This document shows positions 34,038 to 42,293 of a stretch of DNA of 64,000 nucleotides, piece after piece. The stretch is from Pacificimonas sp963710205. Its GTDB lineage: Bacteria; Pseudomonadota; Alphaproteobacteria; Sphingomonadales; Sphingomonadaceae. Location: contig CAVPZG010000004.1 in the NCBI GenBank assembly GCA_963710205.1, positions 372,001 through 436,000 of the forward strand, written 5' to 3'. Position numbers and translations under genes: made by a program. Positions within the stretch are counted from its first letter, which is position 1; the number at the start of each line of letters is the position of its first letter. The notes beneath the pieces are model-generated. The model ran no database searches and had not been told where the DNA came from. It saw only the letters and a program-made list of their open reading frames with translations.

Positions 34038-35038
34038 ACTGCATCCCCCAATAGAACGTTCAGGCAGCCCGTATCGGCCAGAAGATCGTCAATGTCACGC
34101 CGTGCGTCATCATCCAGGTCGGCATGGGCGGCGCGCAAGACGGCGAGACATTTCGCCTGATACCCGAAGGGGACCTGTTCGTAATCATGGCCCATCGCGG
34201 TAAACCGGACGACGTTCGCGCCCGCAGCGACCGCAGCGGAATTGGCGGCGAGAAACGGCAGATAGATTTCGCCGATCAGGTTTAGAAGCTGCCGTACAAA
34301 TGGCGATATTTCGCCGCTCCAGTCGCCGTCCACACCCGAAAGGTCACTGACATGTTCCAGCCAGCGATAGCTATAGGGATAGTCGGTCCGCAGCATGACC
34401 ATCGGCGTTGGATCGCTGGCGAGCTGCGCGAGCTGTCCGTAGAGGGCAAATTCCGCTGCGGTCGGCCGCGTCCCGAACAGGAAAAAGCTGTCCGCAAGAT
34501 GGTCCTCCAGCGCAGACAGCAGGGCATGGGTGGACGCCTCGACCAGCGCCGCGCTGTCCTCGCCGCTGCCACACACCATGGAAACGCGGCCGATCTGCCG
34601 CGCCTTGAAGGCAGCCGCATGCTGCTCCAGCGGATCGCCTGCATGCTTGAGGCCGTCGAAGACCAGCCAGCGGCTGACGACCTCCTGATCGACTTCGGCG
34701 CGCCAGCGGTAGAGGAACATGGCCTTCGTCATCCATTCATCCGCGAAATCCTCGATAAGCGCGGCAAGAAAGGCGAGGCCGGGATGCGTGGGAATGACTG
34801 ACCGCGCGGCATGGCGCTGTTCGAGCGTCAGGATGAGCGGTGTCGAGTCATTATGAAGGGAGCCGTCCTGAAACTGGACTACCGGAATGACGGGCACCTT
34901 CACATTGGAAAGGGCGGCCGCGCGAGAGCTGGCTTCGTCGATCCAGATATGAGGCAGGTGGCGATAGCGCATCAGGGCGCGTATTTTTACGGAATAGGGC
35001 GAGGCGATGGCGCCGTAAATTTTATAGGGCGTGCTCAT
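34034..35038 (-). CDS. Glutathione S-transferase-family protein
   Basis: 334 aa. N-terminal thioredoxin-like domain (YKIYGAIASPYSVKIRALMRYR, VPVIPVVQFQDGSLHNDSTPLI with the cis-Pro and Ser/Asp glutathione contacts), then an enlarged all-helical domain (FFLFGTRPTAAEFALYGQLAQLASDPTP). It lacks the usual catalytic Tyr/Ser at the first strand end but has Ser15. It is longer than classic 200-230-aa GSTs, like the larger alphaproteobacterial type. First gene of the pair with DUF1499. Confidence 0.82.
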   Translation of the reverse strand: MSTPYKIYGAIASPYSVKIRALMRYRHLPHIWIDEASSRAAALSNVKVPVIPVVQFQDGSLHNDSTPLILTLEQRHAARSVIPTHPGLAFLAALIEDFADEWMTKAMFLYRWRAEVDQEVVSRWLVFDGLKHAGDPLEQHAAAFKARQIGRVSMVCGSGEDSAALVEASTHALLSALEDHLADSFFLFGTRPTAAEFALYGQLAQLASDPTPMVMLRTDYPYSYRWLEHVSDLSGVDGDWSGEISPFVRQLLNLIGEIYLPFLAANSAAVAAGANVVRFTAMGHDYEQVPFGYQAKCLAVLRAAHADLDDDARRDIDDLLADTGCLNVLLGDAV

Positions 35039-35484
35039 AGATCAGTCTCCCACCGCTGTTCTGACATGGCAGCCAGGAAGCGCACAGCTGTCAAACCCTA
35101 CAAGTCGCACGCTGACCTTCGTGCCGGGGACGCGTGCAGGGCCTCGCCAAAGTTTTGCGGCGGCGCTTGCCTCGCGCCTGACCAGGAAGGACAGACGAAG
35201 ATGGCCTGGGCGGGATTTTCGTCGGCGCATTTTGGCGTGTCGGAGACTGACAGAGTCGGCGCCGTTCGGCCGTGCGTCCACGACGCCGTAATTTTCTGGA
35301 ACTGAGTCGTTACACAACCGTTCAGCTTCGGGAAAGCAACGCCCTACTAAGTTAATATTTCGTTGATTTTATTGCTGGAACCCGAATCATTCCGGTGCTA
35401 CAATCAATGACGTACTTCCCGGTTCAGAAATGCACGGAAGTGGGGCGTTTAGTAGCTTTCGTGGCTTTTGCAGAGGAACAGGGT
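35039..35484. other. Intergenic region upstream of the second PEP-CTERM gene
   Basis: 446 nt. The left part (to about 35290) is GC-rich with weak ORFs that have no coding look. The right part (35330-35400) is AT-rich (AAGTTAATATTTCGTTGATT) and is the likely promoter region. Unlike the other two PEP-CTERM genes, I find no good sigma-54 element; the best GG-N10-GC match (35442-35455) is poor. Confidence 0.5.
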
Positions 35485-36207
35485 ATGAAATATTTTATCG
35501 GCGCGGTGGCCGCAATGATGGCAGCCACTTCAGCACATGCTGTGGTGATCGAACTCGACGATTTCGAGACTGAGCTTTCAACTTCAACACTGGCGACAAG
35601 CGGCCCGACCGTGAGTTCGTCCGAAACCATCACGGTCGATGGCAACATGTTCGACCGCACCACTGCGCTCACAGTTGACGGCAACCGTGACGGCGCGCCT
35701 TCCGGTGCGAATGCGAGTACGGTCGTCCGTGGCGGAAATTTTGAATTCCAGCTATCGAACGATACTGGTGTGACCTCGATCCTGACGCTTTCCTACGATG
35801 TTGGAAACCTGTTTGCGATGGGCGCATCCGGCCCGACCGGTATCCTGATGCTGCAGGAAGTCTTTGCCGATCGTCCGCGTACCTTCACGCTGAGCCTGAA
35901 CGGGATCGAGCAGAGCTTTGACGCTGCACTGCTTGACACGGAATTCGGTTTTGCACGCGACATCATGCTGGAATTCGACACGTCATTCCTTACGGGCAAC
36001 GACACTTTCACTCTGGCAATCGATTCCGGCGCGGGCACGAGCGCGGGCGATGCGCTTGACCTCCAGATCGGTGGTCTGTCGCTCGATGTCCCGGGCGGTC
36101 CGTTCGGCCAGACACCAGTGCCCGCACCAGCGGCGCTCGGTCTGATGGCGCTTGGGCTTGCGGGTCTCGGTGCGGCACGCCGCAGCCGCAAGGCAAAAGC
36201 CGCCTAA
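35485..36207 (+). CDS. PEP-CTERM sorting-domain protein
   Basis: 240-aa exported protein. Signal peptide MKYFIGAVAAMMAATSAHA, then a beta-rich, low-charge, Thr/Ser-rich body, and a C-terminal VPAPAALGLMALGLAGLGAA followed by RRSRKAKAA: motif, hydrophobic span and basic tail in PEP-CTERM order. It is expected to be exported, cleaved by exosortase and displayed with exopolysaccharide. The body matches no family I recognise. The ATG at 35485 follows AGAGGAACAGGG. A terminator follows. Confidence 0.88.
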   Translation: MKYFIGAVAAMMAATSAHAVVIELDDFETELSTSTLATSGPTVSSSETITVDGNMFDRTTALTVDGNRDGAPSGANASTVVRGGNFEFQLSNDTGVTSILTLSYDVGNLFAMGASGPTGILMLQEVFADRPRTFTLSLNGIEQSFDAALLDTEFGFARDIMLEFDTSFLTGNDTFTLAIDSGAGTSAGDALDLQIGGLSLDVPGGPFGQTPVPAPAALGLMALGLAGLGAARRSRKAKAA

Positions 36208-36234
36208 AAGCCGGTCTTTTTCCGATTTCTATAT

Positions 36235-36266
36235 GGGCTGCCCTCCCTGTGGGGGCAGCCCTTTTT
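36235..36266 (+). terminator. Rho-independent terminator of the PEP-CTERM gene
   Basis: GGGCTGCCC and GGGCAGCCC around a 9-nt loop, followed by five T. The 212 nt from here to the purL stop contain no feature I can support. Confidence 0.88.
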
Positions 36267-36478
36267 GTTTCCAAGGTTATGATTTTCAGAACTGCATTCG
36301 GGTTCGGGGTACAGGCCGGCCGTGGCGGATCAAATGCGCGCCCGTGTGGTGCGGAAGCGACGCGCTCATTCAGGCGAGACCTCTCTTCGGCGCGGTCAGG
36401 ACGGATGAAACGGAGCCGTGGACCGTCGCGCCTGTCGCCCTGGGGACGGCATCGAGCAGGAACGGAGCGGGTAGGGGC

Positions 36479-38614
36479 TCAGCGCGTCATCAGGTCCGGC
36501 AGCCAGTTTTCATGGGCGGCGTAGAGAGCGTCGAGGGAGATGCTGGTTTCGCCGGTTTTGACGGCGCTGCCTCCGACGATGCCGAGTTTGCTGCCTTCGA
36601 TCTTCGTGCCTGGCGGGGCGGTGACGATGTAGCGTGCCTGATCTTCGCCAAAGGCCTCTGCGTGGGACATGGTGGTCAGGATCGCACCCTTTCGCCCGGC
36701 CAGCGCCATTTCCGTGATGGCGACGAGCGCGCCTCCATCGGAAATATCGTGTGCCGCCGTGACCGCGCCGCTTTCGATGAGGCTGCGGACATAGTCGCCG
36801 GTCGCCTTTTCGGCGTCCAGATCGACGGCGGGCGGAGGGCCGTCCTCGCGGCCCTCGACCTGCCATAGCCAGACAGACTGGCCGAGATGGCTGCCGGGCT
36901 TGCCGACCAGCCAGATTTCGTCTCCGTCATTCTTGAGGGCGATATCGGTGCGCTGGTCATAGTTGCGGATCAGTCCGACCGCGCCGATGGCCGGAGTAGG
37001 GAGAATGCCGACTCCGTTGGTTTCATTGTAAAGGCTGACATTGCCTGACACGATGGGCATGTCCAGGGCGCGGCAGGCGGCGCCGATGCCTTCGATGCAA
37101 CCAACGAACTGCCCCATGATGTCGGGCCGTTCGGGGTTGCCGAAATTCATGCAGTCGGTGGTGGCAAGCGGTGTCGCCCCAACGGCGGTGAGATTGCGAT
37201 ACGCCTCGGCAATGGCCTGCTTGCCGCCCTCGACCGGGTCGGCGAAGCAATAGCGCGGGTTGCAGTCTGTCGTGATGGCGACCGCCTTTTTCGTGCCATG
37301 CACACGGACGACGGCCGCATCGCCGCCAGGGCGGCCGATGGTATCCGCCATGACCATGTGGTCATACTGCTCCCAGATCCAGCGGCGGCTGGCGAGGGGC
37401 GGGCTGCCCATCAGCGTCAGAAGGTCAGTGGCTACGCTGTTCTTTGGCGCAATGGCTTCGAGAGGCGGGCGCGGCGGCGTCGGCTTGTGCGGGCGGTCGT
37501 AAAGCGGCGCGTTGTCACCGAGCGGGCCGAGCGGAATATCGCAGACTGTCTCGCCGCCGAAGGTCAGGACGAGGTGCTTGGTGTCGGTGACTTCGCCGAT
37601 GACCGCGAAGTCGAGCTCCCATTTTTCGAATATCTTCTGCGCCTCGGCCTCACGGCCTGGCTTGAGGACCATCAGCATACGCTCCTGCGATTCCGACAGC
37701 ATCATTTCATAGGGGGTCATGGCGTCTTCGCGGCACGGAACCATGTCGAGGTCGAGATGAATGCCGACGCCGCCCTTGTCTGCCATTTCGACACTGGAGG
37801 AGGTAAGACCCGCCGCGCCCATGTCCTGGATCGCAACGATCGCGTCCGTGGCCATCAGTTCCAGGCAGGCTTCGATCAGGAGTTTTTCAGTGAACGGATC
37901 GCCGACCTGCACGGTGGGCCGCTTTTCCTCCGAATTCTCGGTGAATTCCGCGCTCGCCATGGTCGCGCCGTGAATGCCGTCGCGGCCGGTTTTCGAGCCC
38001 ACATAAATGACCGGATTGCCGATGCCGGCGGCGGCGCTGTAAAAAATCCTGTCGGTGCGTACGGTGCCAACCGTCATCGCGTTGACAAGGATATTGCCGT
38101 TATAGGCGGCATGGAAGTTGGTCTCTCCGCCCACAGTGGGGACGCCGACGCAGTTGCCATAGCCGCCAATGCCGGCAACGACGCCCTTGACGAGGTGCCG
38201 GGTCTTTGGGTGCGTGGGCGCGCCGAAGCGGAGCGCGTTCATGTTCGCGATTGGACGTGCGCCCATTGTGAAGACGTCGCGCAGGATGCCGCCGACGCCC
38301 GTCGCCGCGCCCTGATAGGGCTCGATAAAGCTCGGATGATTATGCGATTCCATCTTGAAGATGACAGCGTCGCCATCGCCAATATCGACGATACCGGCAT
38401 TCTCGCCGGGGCCGCAAATGACCTGCGGGCCGTCCGTGGGCAGCTTTTTCAGATGCAGGCGTGATGATTTGTAACTGCAATGTTCCGACCACATGACGGA
38501 AAAAATGCCGAGTTCCGTCATGTTGGGCGCACGGCCAAGCGCCGTCAGGATAACGCCATATTCTTCGGGGGAGAGGCCGTGCTCTGCGACGATTTCGGGA
38601 GTGATGTCAGTCAT
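36479..38614 (-). CDS. purL: Phosphoribosylformylglycinamidine synthase subunit PurL
   Basis: Fourth step of de novo purine synthesis: converts FGAR to FGAM with ammonia from PurQ. 711 aa, the size of the small bacterial PurL. Seen: SVMWSEHCSYKSSRLHLKKL, FKMESHNHPSFIEPYQGAATGVGGI, GYGNCVGVPTVGGET, IQDMGAAGLTSSS, TTDCMNFGNPE and AHDISDGGALVAITEMAL. purQ and purS are not in the window. Single gene here. Confidence 0.97.
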   Translation of the reverse strand: MTDITPEIVAEHGLSPEEYGVILTALGRAPNMTELGIFSVMWSEHCSYKSSRLHLKKLPTDGPQVICGPGENAGIVDIGDGDAVIFKMESHNHPSFIEPYQGAATGVGGILRDVFTMGARPIANMNALRFGAPTHPKTRHLVKGVVAGIGGYGNCVGVPTVGGETNFHAAYNGNILVNAMTVGTVRTDRIFYSAAAGIGNPVIYVGSKTGRDGIHGATMASAEFTENSEEKRPTVQVGDPFTEKLLIEACLELMATDAIVAIQDMGAAGLTSSSVEMADKGGVGIHLDLDMVPCREDAMTPYEMMLSESQERMLMVLKPGREAEAQKIFEKWELDFAVIGEVTDTKHLVLTFGGETVCDIPLGPLGDNAPLYDRPHKPTPPRPPLEAIAPKNSVATDLLTLMGSPPLASRRWIWEQYDHMVMADTIGRPGGDAAVVRVHGTKKAVAITTDCNPRYCFADPVEGGKQAIAEAYRNLTAVGATPLATTDCMNFGNPERPDIMGQFVGCIEGIGAACRALDMPIVSGNVSLYNETNGVGILPTPAIGAVGLIRNYDQRTDIALKNDGDEIWLVGKPGSHLGQSVWLWQVEGREDGPPPAVDLDAEKATGDYVRSLIESGAVTAAHDISDGGALVAITEMALAGRKGAILTTMSHAEAFGEDQARYIVTAPPGTKIEGSKLGIVGGSAVKTGETSISLDALYAAHENWLPDLMTR

Positions 38615-38692
38615 GCGCGGGCATTAGCGCGCGCCGCGCGGCAGAGCCAGATGAAAGCGAAGCCTGGATCTGCTGGATCATTGATCTGTATT

Positions 38693-38715
38693 AAGTGTCG
38701 GTAAAATTGACACTT
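38693..38715 (+). promoter_or_regulatory. Candidate enhancer site for a sigma-54 activator
   Basis: AAGTGTC-N9-GACACTT, a perfect 7-bp inverted repeat. It shares AAGTGTCGG-N8-ACACT with the site at 29870-29892. Its centre is about 69 bp upstream of the -24 element at 38773. Confidence 0.65.
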
Positions 38716-38772
38716 TTTGAAAAGGCAAATCGTCAATTTTTCCAAGGTAATGATATTATTGGGAAATAAATC

Positions 38773-38788
38773 TGGCCTGAAATTTGCT
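38773..38788 (+). promoter_or_regulatory. Sigma-54 promoter of the third PEP-CTERM gene
   Basis: TGGCCTG-AAAT-TTGCT against TGGCACG-N4-TTGCW: 10 of 12 defined positions match, including GG-N10-GC. The start codon is 46 nt downstream. Confidence 0.75.
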
Positions 38789-38833
38789 TCGATTCCGTTA
38801 CGACCCATATTCATTCCATTGGAGAGTCATATA

Positions 38834-39514
38834 ATGAAATTCATTGCTGCGACGTTTGTTTTCACTGCCCTTATGTCTACATCGGCGATGGCCGCGCCGG
38901 TTTTTGACCGGTTCGGTGCGCTGCCCCAGACGGAATTTGGCGGCGATGGCATTCCGAACGACCGCGTTGCCGTTTCCAGCATCGATTTCGCAGGTCAGAG
39001 CGGAGAGCTTGGCATCACCGCGACGCCGCGTTTCGATGCGCCGCTTCCGGCCCTGTTTGAAGACGGTGTGTTTGGTGTCGATGCCGGCACCAGCGCCGAT
39101 GGCCGCGCCTTCTGGAATTTCAGCTTTTACGCCGATGTGGTGACCGGTCTGAATTATGTGCTGCTATATGATTTCGATCCCAGTGGAGCGACCGACTATG
39201 GCCAGCTTTCGCTTGAACCGTTTGTCAAGGATAGCGGCGCCATCGAAGATAGCCAGAATGCAACGTTTGGCTATCTGAGCGATGGTTTCGCGGGCGTTGC
39301 CATTCCGCCGTCCATGTTCGATTTCGACGCCGATGCGAACGGCCTCTATAATTTTCGTATTCAGGCCCTTGATGCGGCAGGCACGTTGATCAGCGAAGCA
39401 GCCATCGACGTGGTTGTTGGCGATGGTCCGGCTGACGTCCCCGCGCCAGCGGCGCTTGGACTGCTCGGCCTTGGTGTCATGGGCCTTGCAGTTGGCCGCC
39501 GCCGCCGCGGCTGA
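38834..39514 (+). CDS. PEP-CTERM sorting-domain protein
   Basis: 226-aa exported protein: signal peptide MKFIAATFVFTALMSTSAMA, a beta-rich body with DFDPSGATDYGQLSLEPFVK, and the C-terminal tag VPAPAALGLLGLGVMGLAVG followed by RRRRG. The body resembles other single-copy PEP-CTERM proteins of sphingomonads and has no enzymatic motif. The ATG at 38834 follows GGAGAG; a longer frame begins at 38717 inside the promoter. It is controlled by the sigma-54 element upstream and followed by a terminator. Confidence 0.88.
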   Translation: MKFIAATFVFTALMSTSAMAAPVFDRFGALPQTEFGGDGIPNDRVAVSSIDFAGQSGELGITATPRFDAPLPALFEDGVFGVDAGTSADGRAFWNFSFYADVVTGLNYVLLYDFDPSGATDYGQLSLEPFVKDSGAIEDSQNATFGYLSDGFAGVAIPPSMFDFDADANGLYNFRIQALDAAGTLISEAAIDVVVGDGPADVPAPAALGLLGLGVMGLAVGRRRRG

Positions 39515-39535
39515 TTGCGAGCCGCTTAATGACGA

Positions 39536-39562
39536 GGGCGTCCCCGTTCGGGGCGCCCTTTT
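39536..39562 (+). terminator. Rho-independent terminator of the third PEP-CTERM gene
   Basis: GGGCGTCCCC and GGGGCGCCC pair around GTTC with one bulge, followed by four T. Confidence 0.8.
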
Positions 39563-39614
39563 CATTACGTATAATAAGCTTTGCCGTCCGCGCGCCGCAG
39601 GGCAATAGACAGGC

Positions 39615-40343
39615 ATGACCCTGTCCCGTATCGACGCCCGCGCGCTCGGCGACCGCACCCTGCGCTATTATGATTTTGCCATGGCGGGGTTTGTAACCAT
39701 CCTGCTGCTGTCAAATCTGATCGGCGCGGCGAAGGTATCTGCGCTTGATGTGCCCGGATTTGACGACCCGGTCGTGTTCGGGGCGGGCATCCTGTTCTTT
39801 CCCCTTAGCTATGTGCTGGGCGATGTGCTGACCGAAGTTTACGGCTATGCGCGGGCCCGGCGCGTGATCTGGACCGGGTTTGCGGCGCTGTTGTTCATGG
39901 CGTTCATGGCCTGGGCCGTCGTGGCGCTGCCGCCGGCGGACAGCTGGGAGGGGCAGGCGGCCTATGAAAGCGTTTTCGGATCGACCTGGCGGATCGTATT
40001 AGCGTCCATCCTGGCCTTCTGGGCGGGGGAGATTGCCAACGCCTTCGTCATGGCCCGCATGAAATTATGGACAGGCGGGCGGCATCTCTGGACGCGAACC
40101 ATTGGCTCGACGGTGGTGGGGCAGGGGATCGACAGCCTGATTTTCTATCCCGTGGCGTTTCTGGGCATCTGGCCGACGGAACTCGTGCTGACCGTGATGC
40201 TGACAAATTACCTGATGAAGGTCGCGTGGGAGGCGCTGCTGACCCCTGTTACCTACGCTGTCGTCGGACGAATGAAGCGGGCGGAAGGCGTCGACGTTTT
40301 CGACGAGAGGACGGACTTTTCCCCGTTCCGGGCGAAGCTCTAG
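39615..40343 (+). CDS. Queuosine-precursor transporter (YhhQ/DUF165 family)
   Basis: Inner-membrane importer of queuosine precursors (preQ0/preQ1), 242 aa with six or seven membrane spans. Seen: LLSNLIGAAKVSALDVPGF, FPLSYVLGDVLTEVYGYARARRVIW and WTRTIGSTVVGQGIDSLIFYPVAF, which together define the family. No preQ1 riboswitch is recognisable in the short upstream gap. Its stop overlaps the convergent ferredoxin stop by 4 nt. Confidence 0.92.
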   Translation: MTLSRIDARALGDRTLRYYDFAMAGFVTILLLSNLIGAAKVSALDVPGFDDPVVFGAGILFFPLSYVLGDVLTEVYGYARARRVIWTGFAALLFMAFMAWAVVALPPADSWEGQAAYESVFGSTWRIVLASILAFWAGEIANAFVMARMKLWTGGRHLWTRTIGSTVVGQGIDSLIFYPVAFLGIWPTELVLTVMLTNYLMKVAWEALLTPVTYAVVGRMKRAEGVDVFDERTDFSPFRAKL

Positions 40344-40657
40344 TCCTCCGGTGCGATTTGCACCCTCAGGCCGTCAAGGTCGTCGGTCATGTCGATCTGG
40401 CAGCTGAGGCGACTGTTCGCGGTCTTGTGATCGGAAGATTCGAGAAGGTCGTCCTCATCCTCATTGGGTTTGCCGACCCTGGCGATCCAGTCAGGATCGA
40501 CATGAACGTGGCACGTCGCGCAGGAGCAGCTGCCACCGCAGAGCGCGAGCAGTTCGTCGAAACCGGCGTCTCGGATATTTTCCATGACGGTCAGGCCGCT
40601 CTCCGCCTCGACGGTGCGTTCGGTGCCTTCGCGGGTAACGACGGTAAGTTTTGGCAT
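40340..40657 (-). CDS. 2Fe-2S ferredoxin (adrenodoxin type)
   Basis: 105-aa electron carrier with cluster ligands Cys40, Cys46, Cys49 and Cys86 (CGGSCSCATCHVHV ... SRLSCQID). The C-x5-C-x2-C spacing and LSCQI end mark the adrenodoxin/putidaredoxin/FdxB class, which serves cytochrome P450s or Fe-S assembly. No P450 is near. Electron delivery to or from KorAB is possible but not shown. Confidence 0.94.
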   Translation of the reverse strand: MPKLTVVTREGTERTVEAESGLTVMENIRDAGFDELLALCGGSCSCATCHVHVDPDWIARVGKPNEDEDDLLESSDHKTANSRLSCQIDMTDDLDGLRVQIAPED

Positions 40658-40734
40658 CTGATGAAATCCCTGCTGACTTGCGGTTTTGACCGCTCATAGC
40701 GAAGGGGTTGGTGCTGTCAAAAGGGACAAAAGTC

Positions 40735-41352
40735 ATGGGTCTTTCCGCCGCGGAACTGAAAATGGGACTGGATGCGATCGCCGCGGCTGAACCCATGATG
40801 GCGGCGGCGCTGGCACGGGTGGGCTATCCGGAACCGAGATCGCGCCCGCCGGGATATGAGACGCTGCTGCGGACCATTGTGGGGCAGCAGGTCAGTGTGG
40901 CGGCGGCCAGTTCGATCTGGAACCGGCTGGCGACGGCGGTCGGCGACGTGGTCGTACCGGGAGCGCTGCTGGCGATGGAGGAACAGGCGCTGCGCGATGC
41001 GGGGTTGAGCTGGCAGAAGGTCAGCTATGCGCGCAGCCTAGCGGAGCATGTGGTGTCGGGGCGACTAGACCTCGACGCGCTGCCAGAGGACGACGAGGCT
41101 GCGATCGCCGCGCTGGTGGATGTGAAGGGCATCGGCCGCTGGTCCGCCGAGGTCTACCTGCTGTTTGCTGAGGGACGCGGCGATATCTGGCCCGCGGGCG
41201 ATCTTGCGGTGCGAATTGCGGCGGGAGAGATCATGGGAATGGACGAAAAGCCATCTGAAAAGACGATCCGGGAAATTGCGGAGACGTGGCGGCCGCACCG
41301 GGGCGCAGCAGCGATATTCTGCTGGCACCATTACAATATAAAGGTGATTTGA
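40735..41352 (+). CDS. DNA-3-methyladenine glycosylase II-like (HhH-GPD)
   Basis: Base-excision repair glycosylase of the AlkA/HhH-GPD superfamily, 205 aa. Seen: YETLLRTIVGQQVSVAAASSIWNRL, helix-hairpin-helix LVDVKGIGRWSAEVYLLFAEGR, and catalytic Asp in DIWPAGDLAVRIAAGEIM. HRGAAAIFCWHHY is the usual C-terminal segment. The ATG at 40735 is preferred; a TTG at 40708 would add 9 residues. It lacks the N-terminal AlkA domain, like most alphaproteobacterial homologues. Confidence 0.92.
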   Translation: MGLSAAELKMGLDAIAAAEPMMAAALARVGYPEPRSRPPGYETLLRTIVGQQVSVAAASSIWNRLATAVGDVVVPGALLAMEEQALRDAGLSWQKVSYARSLAEHVVSGRLDLDALPEDDEAAIAALVDVKGIGRWSAEVYLLFAEGRGDIWPAGDLAVRIAAGEIMGMDEKPSEKTIREIAETWRPHRGAAAIFCWHHYNIKVI

Positions 41353-41384
41353 GGAAGGAGCGCCGCCGTCGGGGCAGAAGGACG

Positions 41385-42293
41385 TTACTTGATAGCGCCG
41401 CTTGAGATCAGTTTCGGCAACAGGCCGATGCCTGCCAGTATCGGATGGCGGCGCTGCCACTGTGTGATCTGAATTTCGGTTTCGGCGTGCCGGTTAATCT
41501 TCCAGGCGAGATAATCTATGCCGCCGTCGAAGGTGGCGCTGGCCTTGACGAGGCGGGCGACGGAAATGAGCTTGCCATTGCGGCGGCGCCTGGCCCAGGC
41601 GCGTTCGCCCGCATTGCGATCGGCGGCCGCCGTGAACCTGATCCTGTCACCGGACAATTCGGCCGCAACACCGGCAGCGGAGAGCGCGGGGGCAGTGAGG
41701 GCGCGGTAATAGTCAGACGCGGCGTCGAAGATGCTGCCTGAGCGGGTCTTGCGCTCGGCGCGCAGTTCGGCGCTGTAGGTTAGGGCAAAGGCACTCTGCC
41801 AGAGCTGGGCGACGGTCAGCTGGTCAGGCAGCATGGGTCTGGCGGCAGCGAGCAGGGTGGGCGCGGCGCTGGCGACAGCGCTGGCGATGTCGTCCCGTGA
41901 CCCTTCGCACCAGACAAGGCGGGCTGGCTGGGCGAAACGTGCCCATACGGACACGCTGCGTGTCCGGCCCGCACATTCCCGTTCAAAATCCGCGAGACTG
42001 AGAACCGCATATTTCGCGACGAGGCCGTCATGTGTGGCATGAAACACATTTGGCGGAATGAGCGCATTGGCGCGTGCCAGCCAGGCCCTGTCATAGGCGC
42101 GCCCATAATCCTCCACGAGCAGGTAGAAATCGAGCATGAGGCCATCGAGCCGTGCCTCGCGCAGGCACGAGCCATAAAAGAGGACGCCCCGTGCGCCGTT
42201 GTGGCGGCCGGCAATGTCAGCGGCAAAAGCGGAGACACGCGCATCAACCGGCACGGAGAGTTCCGCGCCGACCAGCTGCTGTGATGGGGTCAC
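41385..42293 (-). CDS. Tam41-like phosphatidate cytidylyltransferase candidate
   Basis: 302 aa. A nucleotidyltransferase-type motif, FYGSCLREARLDGLMLDFYL, puts Gly-Ser at 41-42 and Asp55 at the spacing seen in mitochondrial Tam41 (YGSG ... MIDFI). Further on, NVFHATHDGLVAKYAVLSLA followed by DF, and a WARFAQPARLVW stretch, parallel the Tam41 pattern KYGVVS ... DL ... W ... AGRLxKPVxI. Tam41 makes CDP-diacylglycerol from phosphatidate and CTP. The upstream gene is a diacylglycerol kinase, which makes phosphatidate, and the two overlap by 4 nt. The call rests on motif comparison from memory and is an inference; such genes are usually labelled hypothetical. Confidence 0.6.
   Translation of the reverse strand: MTPSQQLVGAELSVPVDARVSAFAADIAGRHNGARGVLFYGSCLREARLDGLMLDFYLLVEDYGRAYDRAWLARANALIPPNVFHATHDGLVAKYAVLSLADFERECAGRTRSVSVWARFAQPARLVWCEGSRDDIASAVASAAPTLLAAARPMLPDQLTVAQLWQSAFALTYSAELRAERKTRSGSIFDAASDYYRALTAPALSAAGVAAELSGDRIRFTAAADRNAGERAWARRRRNGKLISVARLVKASATFDGGIDYLAWKINRHAETEIQITQWQRRHPILAGIGLLPKLISSGAIK

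Noticed and set aside
35031..35317. ORFs on both strands in the 35.0-35.3 kb gap
   Set aside because: Arg/Pro-rich translations without motif or ribosome site.
35442..35456. Sigma-54-like GG-N10-GC before the second PEP-CTERM gene
   Set aside because: Only the two dinucleotides match; -12 reads TAGC, and no AAGTGTC-type enhancer motif is upstream.
40708..40734. TTG start extending the DNA glycosylase
   Set aside because: Adds nine residues not expected for the family; ATG at 40735 is a normal start.
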